Part shown: positions 52,224 through 59,521 of the stretch, piece by piece
How the letters are laid out: every line of letters starts with the position of its first letter
Numbering within the stretch: position 1 is the first letter of the stretch
Assembly: GCA_028279375.1 (NCBI GenBank)
Contig: JANQNW010000003.1
Coordinates: forward strand, 243,256 to 307,255
Length of the DNA stretch: 64,000 nucleotides
Direction: 5' to 3'
Source: Phycisphaerales bacterium
GTDB lineage: Bacteria > Planctomycetota > Phycisphaerae > Phycisphaerales > UBA1924
Position numbers and translations under genes: made by a program
Notes under the pieces: generated by a model
Databases searched by the model: none
What the model was told of the DNA's origin: nothing
What the model saw: only the letters and a program-made list of their open reading frames with translations

Positions 52224-52750
52224 CTCGGGCGTTCGTCACTCTCTCCCAGCGCCGAAAGCAGGCACTCGAGCCACGGTCGGCCCGCCGACCAGAATCCCCA
52301 GGCGCGATGAAAGCGGAAGAGTGAGTACGGCGCGATCAACACCGCAGCGATGATGTACGCCTGGAAGTACTTTCCGACGATGACGGCCAGGATCGCGCAC
52401 GCGATGCCGACGAGCGAGAGCACGCCGAAGAAAAGAACCTCTCCGCCCATCGGCCATCCGAAGACGCCGCGCTTGACGATCCGCACGTACTCCGTCGCTT
52501 CGGTCTCTTCCGCCGGCTGATCCGCGGCGTCTGCCTCCGACTCGATCTCGTCGAAGTGCTCGTCGAGTTCAACGTCAGCGACCGTGTCGTCCAGGGATTC
52601 GACAGCTGTCACAGTCTGGTCGGAAAACGCGGGCGCCTTCACTTTGGCGCCGCACCGACAGCGCAATGTCCTCCCGGCGATCTCCTCAGTGAGTCGAAAG
52701 CGCTGGCCGCACTCGTAGCACTGAAAGAACTCGGCAGACTGAGAACTCAT
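52220..52750 (-). CDS. Zinc-ribbon membrane protein
   Basis: A 176-residue protein starting at the ATG of 52750; upstream frame lacks coding character. Near the N-terminus Cys-Tyr-Glu-Cys-Gly and Cys-Arg-Cys-Gly form a CxxC-CxC-type zinc knuckle (residues about 11-35), followed by an acidic linker and two or three hydrophobic segments (about 105-150). Proteins that pair a short zinc ribbon with membrane helices are common in planctomycetes and poorly understood. The gene converges on the hydrolase gene and the two frames overlap by 4 bases. Confidence 0.75.
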   Translation of the reverse strand: MSSQSAEFFQCYECGQRFRLTEEIAGRTLRCRCGAKVKAPAFSDQTVTAVESLDDTVADVELDEHFDEIESEADAADQPAEETEATEYVRIVKRGVFGWPMGGEVLFFGVLSLVGIACAILAVIVGKYFQAYIIAAVLIAPYSLFRFHRAWGFWSAGRPWLECLLSALGESDERPS

Positions 52751-52977
52751 GACTGGCTGCCCATCTCCCGATGTACTCCCCAAGGGAATGGCCTCATCGC
52801 GTACCCAGGGGGGGATCCGAACCGTCACACGCTGTCTTGGATAGCGAATGCCAGCGCCGCCAGCCCTCGCTTCCCCTCTGAGTCCCGATTCTAACGATTT
52901 GATTCGGCATGTCGGTTGCGTCGGCGTGAAGAGGGCTCCGCAACCCTGGAAAGGCCTACGGACTACACTCTCACGCC

Positions 52978-54000
52978 ATGTTCATCCGACTGCTCCTCAT
53001 CGCACTCTCTCTCGCACTCCTCAGCGCCGAGGGCCGCGTCTCCACCGCCTCAGCAGGGGAGGCTGGGATCGGTCACGGACCACCCTCGCCCGACACAGAC
53101 ACCGAGCGCGCAATTTCGCTGCTCGAGGGGCGCTACGCTGGCGACGGCCAGTTCCTGAATGTCGGGCGGGTTGATCTGATGAGCCTCGGACCAGCCGTGT
53201 ATCTCGAGTCAGGTCGCTTCGGAGATCCGCTGAATCCCCGTCGCCAGCAGTTCTGGATCTTCCAGAGACGAGATGGCGACCAGCTCTTCGCGCGTATCTA
53301 CGAGCCTCCCGGCAGACTCAATCGCAGGAATGTGCTCATCGGCGCGTGGGCGGCGCCCGACTACATGATCCGTCCCGACTATCGCGAACTCGATCTGCTT
53401 GGCGATGTGCGCGTCGAAGTCTCCTCGAACTCGGTCAGGTTCTCGAATGAGCACCCCATCGCAGTCGACTTCGACGGCGCTGTGGATGCGTACTTCGACG
53501 TCACGATCGATGAGAGCGGGGCTGCCTGGGGATTCAGGGGGATTGGCGCGGAAGGAGAAATCGCCTGGGGCGACGATCCGCACCTGATGGAGCGCCTGCC
53601 TGATGAGTCGATCACGACGATCCGCGACAACGGGCTTGTCGTGCTCGACTTCGTGACCGGGGAGGGCATCGAAGCGGAGATTCGCGACAGCGTGGCGCTT
53701 CATTGGCGAGCGTATCTGATCACTGGACAGCTCCTGCACGACTCGCGCACGCCAGAGCCCGGCGCCTCGGGCGCCAATCCGTTCATCCGCGAACTGAGGC
53801 TCGACAACGGCATGCCCCAGGGGTGGAATCTCGGCCTCACAGGCATGAAGGTCAACGGCAAGCGTCGCGTGATCGTGCCGCCTCATCTGGCCTATGGACC
53901 GGAAGGTCGCGCGCCGATCCCGCCGAACGCCTGGATCGTCTACGACTTCGACCTGATGTCCATCAAGGACAACACCACGGGCGATCCGGACGACTGGTAG
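52978..54000 (+). CDS. Exported FKBP-type peptidyl-prolyl isomerase with CpeT-like N-terminal part
   Basis: A 340-residue protein with a signal peptide (hydrophobic 4-16, ending Ser-Thr-Ala-Ser-Ala about residue 26). Residues 220-335 are an FKBP domain, with Val-Ala-Leu-His-Trp-Arg-Ala-Tyr-Leu, Gly-Trp-Asn-Leu-Gly-Leu-Thr-Gly-Met, Pro-Pro-His-Leu-Ala-Tyr-Gly and Ile-Val-Tyr-Asp-Phe-Asp-Leu, so fold and active-site aromatics are present. Residues 38-180 contain Leu-Leu-Glu-Gly-Arg-Tyr and a Gln-Phe-Trp-Ile-Phe-Gln-Arg segment that resemble the CpeT-like (DUF1001) domain, but this is uncertain. FKBPs speed proline isomerisation during protein folding; here it should act in the periplasm. Confidence 0.83.
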   Translation: MFIRLLLIALSLALLSAEGRVSTASAGEAGIGHGPPSPDTDTERAISLLEGRYAGDGQFLNVGRVDLMSLGPAVYLESGRFGDPLNPRRQQFWIFQRRDGDQLFARIYEPPGRLNRRNVLIGAWAAPDYMIRPDYRELDLLGDVRVEVSSNSVRFSNEHPIAVDFDGAVDAYFDVTIDESGAAWGFRGIGAEGEIAWGDDPHLMERLPDESITTIRDNGLVVLDFVTGEGIEAEIRDSVALHWRAYLITGQLLHDSRTPEPGASGANPFIRELRLDNGMPQGWNLGLTGMKVNGKRRVIVPPHLAYGPEGRAPIPPNAWIVYDFDLMSIKDNTTGDPDDW

Positions 54001-54012
54001 TCGAGAGAGGCC

Positions 54013-55141
54013 TTATTGCTGTAAAGCGGCGTCTGACTGCACTTTGCGACGGCGCTTGAGTTCCGCGTCCACGAACTGCTGCACCTCTCCATCGAGCACG
54101 CTCTGTGGATTGCCCACCTCGTGACCGGTGCGATGATCCTTGACGCGGTTGTCGTAGATCACGTAACTACGAATCTGCGTGCCCCAGCCTCGTTCGACGG
54201 CGCCACCTGTGGCCTCCGCCACTTCCTTGTTGCGCTCCTCTTCTGCGAGTTGCTCGAGCTTCGCCTGCAGGATCGCCATCGCCTGCCGCCGATTCTGGAG
54301 CTGCTCACGATGCGTGCTTGCGACGACCATGATGCCCGTCGGTTTGTGCACGACGCGGCAGGCGGAGGCGACCTTGTTCACGTTCTGACCGCCCGGACCT
54401 GAGGAACGCGCAAAGAACGTGAACTCGAGATCCTTATCGGGAATCTCGATGGAGGTCTCATCGAACTCGGGAACGACGTCGACAGTCGCAAAGCTCGTCT
54501 GGCGCTTGCCTTGTGCGTTGAACGGGCTCACGCGCGCCAGGCGGTGCGTGCCTCGCTCACACGAGAGGTAGCCGAAGGCGAATGGGCCGCTCACGTGCAG
54601 CGTCACGGAATCGAGGCCGACCTCCGTTCCATGGTGCATCGCGAGCTCATCGATCTTCCACTCAGGATGACCGTCGAAGAACCGGAGGTACATCCGGAAG
54701 AGCATCTCGGCCCAGTCGTTGGCCTCGGTGCCGCCGTCGCCCGCGGAGATCGTGAAGAAGCAGTTGCGGTGATCGTGTTTGCCTGAGAGGAGAGACTGCA
54801 ATTCGATCTGCTCGATCCGGCTCGTGAGCTTGAAGAGTTGCTCATCCGTCTCAGTGAGGAGATCGTCGTCCTTCTCTTCGCGCGCGAGCTCGTACCCGAC
54901 CATGGCGTCCTCGAGGGCGGACTGGAACTCACTGACCGGGGTGATCTGGGCCTTGAGGAGCTTGAGTTGGGCGACTGTCTTCTGGGCGGCCTCCTGATTG
55001 TCCCAAAAGTCGGCGGCGCCCATCTGCCCTTCCAGATCCTTGAGCTGAGCTTCCTTGGCTGGGTAGTTAAAGAGAGTCGCGGATTGTCAAGATCCGCGCC
55101 TCGAGGTCGTCAATGACCGATTGATGCGTTTCAAAGTGCAT
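54013..55141 (-). CDS. prfB: Peptide chain release factor 2, with programmed +1 frameshift
   Basis: The ATG at 55141 begins a 24-codon frame that ends in CTT-TAA (stop 55069-55067). Slipping one base forward at this site, reading AAC next, joins it to the downstream frame and gives a 375-residue RF2 of normal length. The joined part has Ser-Pro-Phe near 230 (the stop-codon-recognition tripeptide of RF2) and Gly-Gly-Gln in Ser-Gly-Pro-Gly-Gly-Gln-Asn near 270, which triggers hydrolysis. A downstream ATG at 55023 would give a protein lacking the conserved N-terminal helix and is unlikely to be the true start. RF2 ends translation at UGA and UAA. The gene is divergent from the next and has a promoter of its own. 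Confidence 0.92.
55066..55072 (-). other. Programmed frameshift site of prfB (CTT TAA C)
   Basis: On the minus strand the zero-frame codons are CTT (55072-55070) and TAA (55069-55067); the +1 codon after slippage is AAC (55068-55066). Classical prfB sites are CTT TGA C. The bases before CTT (GAC TCT) contain no AGGGGG-like element, which in Escherichia coli lies a few bases upstream and stimulates slippage. The TAA variant has precedent but is rare. Confidence 0.85.
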
Positions 55142-55148
55142 GGGGCGG

Positions 55149-55154
55149 AGTATA
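55149..55154 (-). promoter_or_regulatory. -10 box of a probable leaderless prfB transcript
   Basis: The minus strand reads TATACT (55154-55149), then seven bases, then the prfB ATG. A start 6-8 bases after the -10 box would fall on the A of the ATG or one base either side. There is no good -35 at 17 bases (best match ATTTCT) and no Shine-Dalgarno in the CCGCCCC spacer. Confidence 0.5.
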
Positions 55155-55255
55155 GCGACGCCCGGTCTGCGAGAAATCTCACCAGATCGCGCGAAATTCT
55201 CCGAGCGGCGACGTTCCTGTCGAGAGAGCCAACCTCTGACCAGGAGACTGCCCGC

Positions 55256-56464
55256 ATGTTCAGCAAGAGATGCATTCAAACTGCCTCGCTCGTGTTCGCA
55301 CTCTGCCTCGCCGCGGCCCCGATGACTGTCTCGGCGCAGCGAGGATCCCACGCCCACCCGCTGGACGATCTGGTTGACATCGAATTCGACGGTGGGTCGC
55401 TTGCAGAGTACCTCGAGTCGCTCCGCCGAATCAGTCCGGAGATGAGAATCGTGGCGCCGGACTCGGTCGATCAGATCGGCATGCCGCGCGTCCAGCTTCA
55501 GGATGTCGCGCCGATTGACGCGCTGCTTCTTCCGGGGTTGATGATCAATGGAGTCGACGTCGTCAACACGCAGATGATCGGCGGAAGCGACGTCACGCAG
55601 ATCTATGTCATCGAGGTGTCGCCGGAGATCGCGGGAACGCCGAGCATCTCGAAGCACGACTACTTCGATCTCGAGTTCAAGGGCGGTCTCGTGCGCGATT
55701 ACGTGCGCGTGATTCGCGAGGCGACAGGTCGAGCCAACATCGTCATGCTTCCAGGAGCCGAGAGCTTCTACGCGCCGGCGGTCAAGCTGAAGTCCGTGAC
55801 CGTCGAGGCGGCGCTGAGCATTCTCCAGGACGCGATCGAGATTGAAGAAGATGGGCGGAGCGTCGCTCACCTCGAGGTCAGCGACCATCGAGTTGGCGAT
55901 GCGCCCGATCGCATGTTCGTCATTCGCGCTCACGCGATCCCTCACCATGAGCAAGGGCACATTCAGAACGGCGTCTGGAGCGTGAAGGAGATTCTCGAGG
56001 GGCCGGGGATCTCGATCGATGACGCCGTCGGCGCCCTTGAGAGCGCGCTCGAGCTCTTCAGCGATCCCGCGGAGGTGAGATTCCATGAGCAGACCGGAAT
56101 CCTCCTGGCGCGAGGGCCGGAAGAGCAGATCCACATGATCGAGCGCGTGCTTGACGAGATGAGCGGCCAGTCCCGCCGACTCACGCAATCACAGCAGCGC
56201 GTGGAGATCCAACTCAGCGAGCTTCGAGACCGCGAGCGCGAACTCGCGGCCGAGATCAGGATCATGGAGAAAGAAACCGAACTCGCCAACATGCTGCTCA
56301 TGAAGACGATCGACAGAGAGCAATCTCTTGGCGATGTCGATGAGACGGATGTCGCGGCTGCCCAACTCCATCTGACACGTGTTCGTTCGCAGCTCGAGCT
56401 GACAATTGACGAACTCAGTTCGGTCGCGAAAGCGATCGAGCGGATTGAGAACAGCGGACGCTGA
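55256..56464 (+). CDS. Exported protein with STN-like domains and a coiled coil
   Basis: A 402-residue protein. The ATG at 55256 has AGGAG 9 bases upstream and a good signal peptide ending Val-Ser-Ala-Gln about residue 24. Residues 35-140 and 140-240 have the strand-helix layout of secretin/TonB short N-terminal domains, for example Val-Asp-Ile-Glu-Phe-Asp-Gly-Gly-Ser-Leu-Ala-Glu-Tyr-Leu and Tyr-Phe-Asp-Leu-Glu-Phe-Lys-Gly-Gly-Leu. There is no secretin barrel domain. The last 100 residues form a heptad-like coiled coil with Glu and Arg. It may link an envelope machine or regulate one; no partner is visible. The gene is divergent from prfB. Confidence 0.68.
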   Translation: MFSKRCIQTASLVFALCLAAAPMTVSAQRGSHAHPLDDLVDIEFDGGSLAEYLESLRRISPEMRIVAPDSVDQIGMPRVQLQDVAPIDALLLPGLMINGVDVVNTQMIGGSDVTQIYVIEVSPEIAGTPSISKHDYFDLEFKGGLVRDYVRVIREATGRANIVMLPGAESFYAPAVKLKSVTVEAALSILQDAIEIEEDGRSVAHLEVSDHRVGDAPDRMFVIRAHAIPHHEQGHIQNGVWSVKEILEGPGISIDDAVGALESALELFSDPAEVRFHEQTGILLARGPEEQIHMIERVLDEMSGQSRRLTQSQQRVEIQLSELRDRERELAAEIRIMEKETELANMLLMKTIDREQSLGDVDETDVAAAQLHLTRVRSQLELTIDELSSVAKAIERIENSGR

Positions 56465-56552
56465 GAGAGCCGAGGCGCCGCCAGAACGGACGCATCCGGG
56501 GCGTTCATAGAATGGTCGAAACGACACGACCGGTGAGGCGTCAGACTCTGCT

Positions 56553-57089
56553 GTGCAAAGCGTCCGAGACATGACTGCTGCGATCGCGTCCGGAGACCCG
56601 GACGCTTTCGCGCGATTCTATGAGGAGTGGTTCGACCGGATGTACGCCATCGCTCGCTCGACAACTCGACTGGACGAGCACACCTGCCTCGACATCGTGC
56701 AGGACGCGATGATGCGCGTGATTCGCTCTTGCAAGCCGATCGAGAATGAGCCCGCTCTAAGAGCGTGGGTTGGGCGCGTCGTACGGAGCGCCGCGATCGA
56801 CCATCTCCGCGCCGAGCGCCGCAGGCGCGAGCGCGAAACGGCGGTCTCGAAGCGGACGGAACAGACAGCGACAGTGACTGAGATCGACGATCGGATCGCC
56901 TGGATTCGAAAGGAACTCGAGTCGATGGGGCCCGAGCAATCTGGTCTTCTGGCGCTTCGGTTCGCTCGTGGGCTGGGGCTCAAGGAGATCGGCGCAATGC
57001 TGGGCGTCGGCGCCGGCGCCGCCCACGGCCGAATCGAGCGAGCGCTCAAGGCGATGCGTCGCCAGTCCGGAGAGCCCATCGATGACTGA
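56553..57089 (+). CDS. ECF-type RNA polymerase sigma factor
   Basis: A 178-residue protein. Residues about 15-85 are sigma-70 region 2 (Ala-Phe-Ala-Arg-Phe-Tyr-Glu-Glu-Trp, then Asp-Ile-Val-Gln-Asp-Ala-Met-Met-Arg-Val), and about 120-170 are region 4 with Leu-Lys-Glu-Ile-Gly-Ala-Met-Leu-Gly-Val as the helix-turn-helix. There is no region 3, as in ECF factors. It starts at GTG (56553), with an in-frame ATG at 56571 as an alternative. The next gene overlaps its 3' end by 8 bases and encodes a single-pass protein, the usual place for an anti-sigma factor. The signal it answers to is unknown. Confidence 0.86.
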   Translation: MQSVRDMTAAIASGDPDAFARFYEEWFDRMYAIARSTTRLDEHTCLDIVQDAMMRVIRSCKPIENEPALRAWVGRVVRSAAIDHLRAERRRRERETAVSKRTEQTATVTEIDDRIAWIRKELESMGPEQSGLLALRFARGLGLKEIGAMLGVGAGAAHGRIERALKAMRRQSGEPIDD

Positions 57090-57582
57090 GCATCGAGTTG
57101 AACATGCTCCGGATGTCGAACTGAGCGCGCTCGGGCGTCAGCGTCGTGATGAGATGCTCGGTGAGCTTCAAGGAGCGCTCCGGCGAAGACGGCGCATTCG
57201 GAGGGCCAGACGCGCAGCGCTTGTTTCGGCGATCCCGATCATCGCGATCGCCAGCGCTGTGATCATGACTCGACCATCGCCCGTCGCGACGCCGCCGGAG
57301 CGACCGATTGCGATGGAGCCTGTCGAGGATGAGCCGGACTCTGTGGCGCCGGTTGCAGGGCGACAGGGGCGGATTCAAATGGTCTCACGCCGTGGCGCCG
57401 CGATCGTGAAGCTCGATCAGGACGCCTCCTCGCGCGTCGCGCGCATCTCTGACGAACAGCTTGTGAGCACGCTCGCCGAGATGAACCGACCTTCGGGCCT
57501 CATCCGGACGGACCAAGAAGTGCGCCTGACGGCCGCGGTGACAGACGCGGAGATCCGGACGCAGACGGAGGGCGCGAGCTAG
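57082..57582 (+). CDS. Candidate anti-sigma factor, single-pass membrane protein
   Basis: A 166-residue protein from the ATG at 57082 inside the sigma gene's 3' end. About 45 N-terminal residues are Arg-rich and cytoplasmic, then one hydrophobic segment (about 46-63) crosses the membrane, and about 100 residues lie outside. No zinc-binding His-x-x-x-Cys-x-x-Cys (ZAS) motif is present, so it is not a classical anti-sigma domain; the role rests on gene order and topology. Its stop overlaps the stop of the convergent aminotransferase gene (CTAG). Confidence 0.6.
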   Translation: MTEHRVEHAPDVELSALGRQRRDEMLGELQGALRRRRRIRRARRAALVSAIPIIAIASAVIMTRPSPVATPPERPIAMEPVEDEPDSVAPVAGRQGRIQMVSRRGAAIVKLDQDASSRVARISDEQLVSTLAEMNRPSGLIRTDQEVRLTAAVTDAEIRTQTEGAS

Positions 57583-58826
57583 GAGAGGCTCTCCAGGAAA
57601 CCGCCGATGCGCTCGATTCCTGATCGGATCTGATCGTCAGAGCATGCGAAGCTCAGTCGCACACAGCGCTCGCCGCAGCCGAGGAAATCCTCGCCGGGCA
57701 CCACGGCCACATGCTCTTCATCAAGCAACGCGGCCGCGAAGCTTGCCGCAGAATCCACACGCGCTCCACCCTTTGTCGTCTTGCCGAAATGCGCCGACAC
57801 ATCCGGGAAGACATAGAACGCGCCAGTCGGCTTCGGGCACAGAAGTCCCGGCAGCTCCGAAACGAGTCCGTATATCAGCTTCGAGCGACGCGCGAACGCC
57901 TCGCACATGCGCGTCGCATCCTCGGAACATTCCTGAATCGCAACGCGCACGGCCGGAAGACAGAAAGACGTGATGTTTGACGTCATCTGGCTCTGCAGGC
58001 GTCCCACGGCCTTCGCGAATTGCAGCCCTGCGTCTCCAGAGGCGCCGAGATAGCCAACGCGCCAGCCCGTCATGCTGAATGCCTTCGCAAGTCCGTTGAC
58101 GGTGATCGTGCGCTCCGCCATGCCGGGGCACGAGGCGAAGGATTTGAAGGGGAAGCCGCCGTAGACGATCCGCTCGTAGATCTCGTCCGAGACGACGACC
58201 AGATCGGGCGCGCGGTCGCTGGCGTCGGTGATGACCCGGGCAAGGGCCTCAATCTCCTCAGGCGTGTACATCGTGCCGCAAGGGTTGGAAGGGGAGTTGA
58301 AGACCACAGCACGGCTTCGTGGAGTGATCGCCTTCTCGAGTTGATCCGGTGAGATCTTGAATCCCTCGGCGGCGCCGGTGGGCAGCTCGACGACTTGGCC
58401 GCCGGCGAGTTCGATCTGCGGCGCGTAGGTCACCCAGCCGGGTGTCGGCAGGAGGACCTCCTGAGGTGGGTCTCCATCCGCAGGCGGATCGAGCAGGCAT
58501 TGGAATGTGAGATAGAGCGACTGCTTCCCGCCCGTTGAGATCACCACGTGATCCGGCGTGACACCCGGGATCTCATTCTCTCGCGTCAGCTTCTCGGCGA
58601 TGACACGCCGGGTCTCAGGATCTCCCGGGACGGGCTGATACTTCGTCATCCCCTCCTTGAGGGCCGCCACGAGGGCCTGTTTGATCGGCTCTGGAGTGTC
58701 GAAATCCGGCTCGCCGGCCGCGAACGAGAGGATGTCCACGCCTTCGGCCCGGAGCTGCTTGGCTCGGGCCGTGACGGCCAGGGTGGAGGATGGCTTGATC
58801 GACTGGGCTCGCTGAGAAAGCTGCAT
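57579..58826 (-). CDS. Class I pyridoxal-phosphate aminotransferase (aspartate-type)
   Basis: A 415-residue enzyme of fold type I. The opening Ser-Gln-Arg-Ala-Gln-Ser-Ile-Lys-Pro-Ser and Gly-Glu-Pro-Asp-Phe-Asp-Thr-Pro near 38 mark the aspartate aminotransferase I-gamma group. Cofactor residues are clear: Asn181-Pro-Cys-Gly, Asp214 (Ser-Asp-Glu-Ile-Tyr), Lys248 (Gly-Leu-Ala-Lys) and Arg256. Catalysis would be transamination between an amino acid and 2-oxoglutarate or oxaloacetate. Exact substrate preference within the group cannot be read from the sequence. The gene is followed immediately by the convergent anti-sigma gene. Confidence 0.93.
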   Translation of the reverse strand: MQLSQRAQSIKPSSTLAVTARAKQLRAEGVDILSFAAGEPDFDTPEPIKQALVAALKEGMTKYQPVPGDPETRRVIAEKLTRENEIPGVTPDHVVISTGGKQSLYLTFQCLLDPPADGDPPQEVLLPTPGWVTYAPQIELAGGQVVELPTGAAEGFKISPDQLEKAITPRSRAVVFNSPSNPCGTMYTPEEIEALARVITDASDRAPDLVVVSDEIYERIVYGGFPFKSFASCPGMAERTITVNGLAKAFSMTGWRVGYLGASGDAGLQFAKAVGRLQSQMTSNITSFCLPAVRVAIQECSEDATRMCEAFARRSKLIYGLVSELPGLLCPKPTGAFYVFPDVSAHFGKTTKGGARVDSAASFAAALLDEEHVAVVPGEDFLGCGERCVRLSFACSDDQIRSGIERIGGFLESLS

Positions 58827-58898
58827 GGCGAGAGAGTACTATGGTCGCCGCTGAGGTGAGACGACCCCGGAGGAGGGATTCGGCCGAATGGCGCCGGG

Positions 58899-58928
58899 TT
58901 GCCCGTCCCTGAGGGGTCTGTGTACACT
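58899..58928 (+). promoter_or_regulatory. Promoter of rpsO
   Basis: TTGCCC (58899-58904), an 18-base spacer and TACACT (58923-58928). The predicted start, near 58935, is about 50 bases before the rpsO ATG. Confidence 0.55.
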
Positions 58929-58985
58929 CCTCCGTCTATCAATGCGCTGAGAGTTTGAGCCCCGAGTCTGGAGCAGAATCGAAGT

Positions 58986-59255
58986 ATGTCCGTCACCATC
59001 GAACGCAAGAATGAGCTGGTCTCCGAGTTCAAGACCCACGAGTCAGACACCGGCTCACCCGAGGTGCAGATCTCGATTCTCACGGAGCGGATTCGCGAGC
59101 TCACCGAGCACCTGAAGGAGCACCATCACGACTTCTCATCCCGTCGTGGCCTGCTCCAGATGGTCAGCCGGCGCAATCGGCTTCTTCGCTATCTCTCCCG
59201 GACCGATCGCGAGCGCTACCAGACGCTGATCAAGCGCCTGGGTCTGCGTAAGTAG
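58986..59255 (+). CDS. rpsO: 30S ribosomal protein S15
   Basis: An 89-residue protein, exactly the S15 length. It has the family's central features Asp-Thr-Gly-Ser-Pro-Glu-Val-Gln-Ile near 20, Leu-Lys-Glu-His-His-His-Asp near 40, Ser-Arg-Arg-Gly-Leu-Leu near 50, and ends Lys-Arg-Leu-Gly-Leu-Arg-Lys. S15 binds 16S rRNA at the central-domain three-way junction early in 30S assembly and in several bacteria represses its own mRNA. A promoter lies about 50 bases upstream and pnp follows after 266 bases, the usual rpsO-pnp order. Confidence 0.97.
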   Translation: MSVTIERKNELVSEFKTHESDTGSPEVQISILTERIRELTEHLKEHHHDFSSRRGLLQMVSRRNRLLRYLSRTDRERYQTLIKRLGLRK

Positions 59256-59521
59256 TCGAGTTTCCGGATCACGCTCTGTACGTCGCCTCCGTTCCACCGC
59301 GACAGCAGTAGGCCCTCCGCAGTCTTCCATCGATCGAGGAATGCAGCGCCCGGATTCCAATCTTCGATTGGCGCTCAGCGCCTTTTACGGCGCGATCTCG
59401 ACTGCTGACGGCCTCCTGCTCTTGCGTTGATCGGCGGCGTTTTCTGAAACGAACGGTGTGCGCGTGGTTGGACCATGCAGGTCCGCCGAGCGCCGCACCA
59501 ACCGCGAAGGTCAACAAAGAC

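Noticed and set aside
55067-56188. Long minus-strand frame overlapping the STN/coiled-coil gene
   Set aside because: Only the last 24 codons are real: they are the first part of prfB. The rest is antisense to a well-supported plus-strand gene.
59371-59387. GGCGC-TCA-GCGCC hairpin then TTTT after rpsO
   Set aside because: Only a five-pair stem with three loop bases and four T residues; too weak to call as a terminator.
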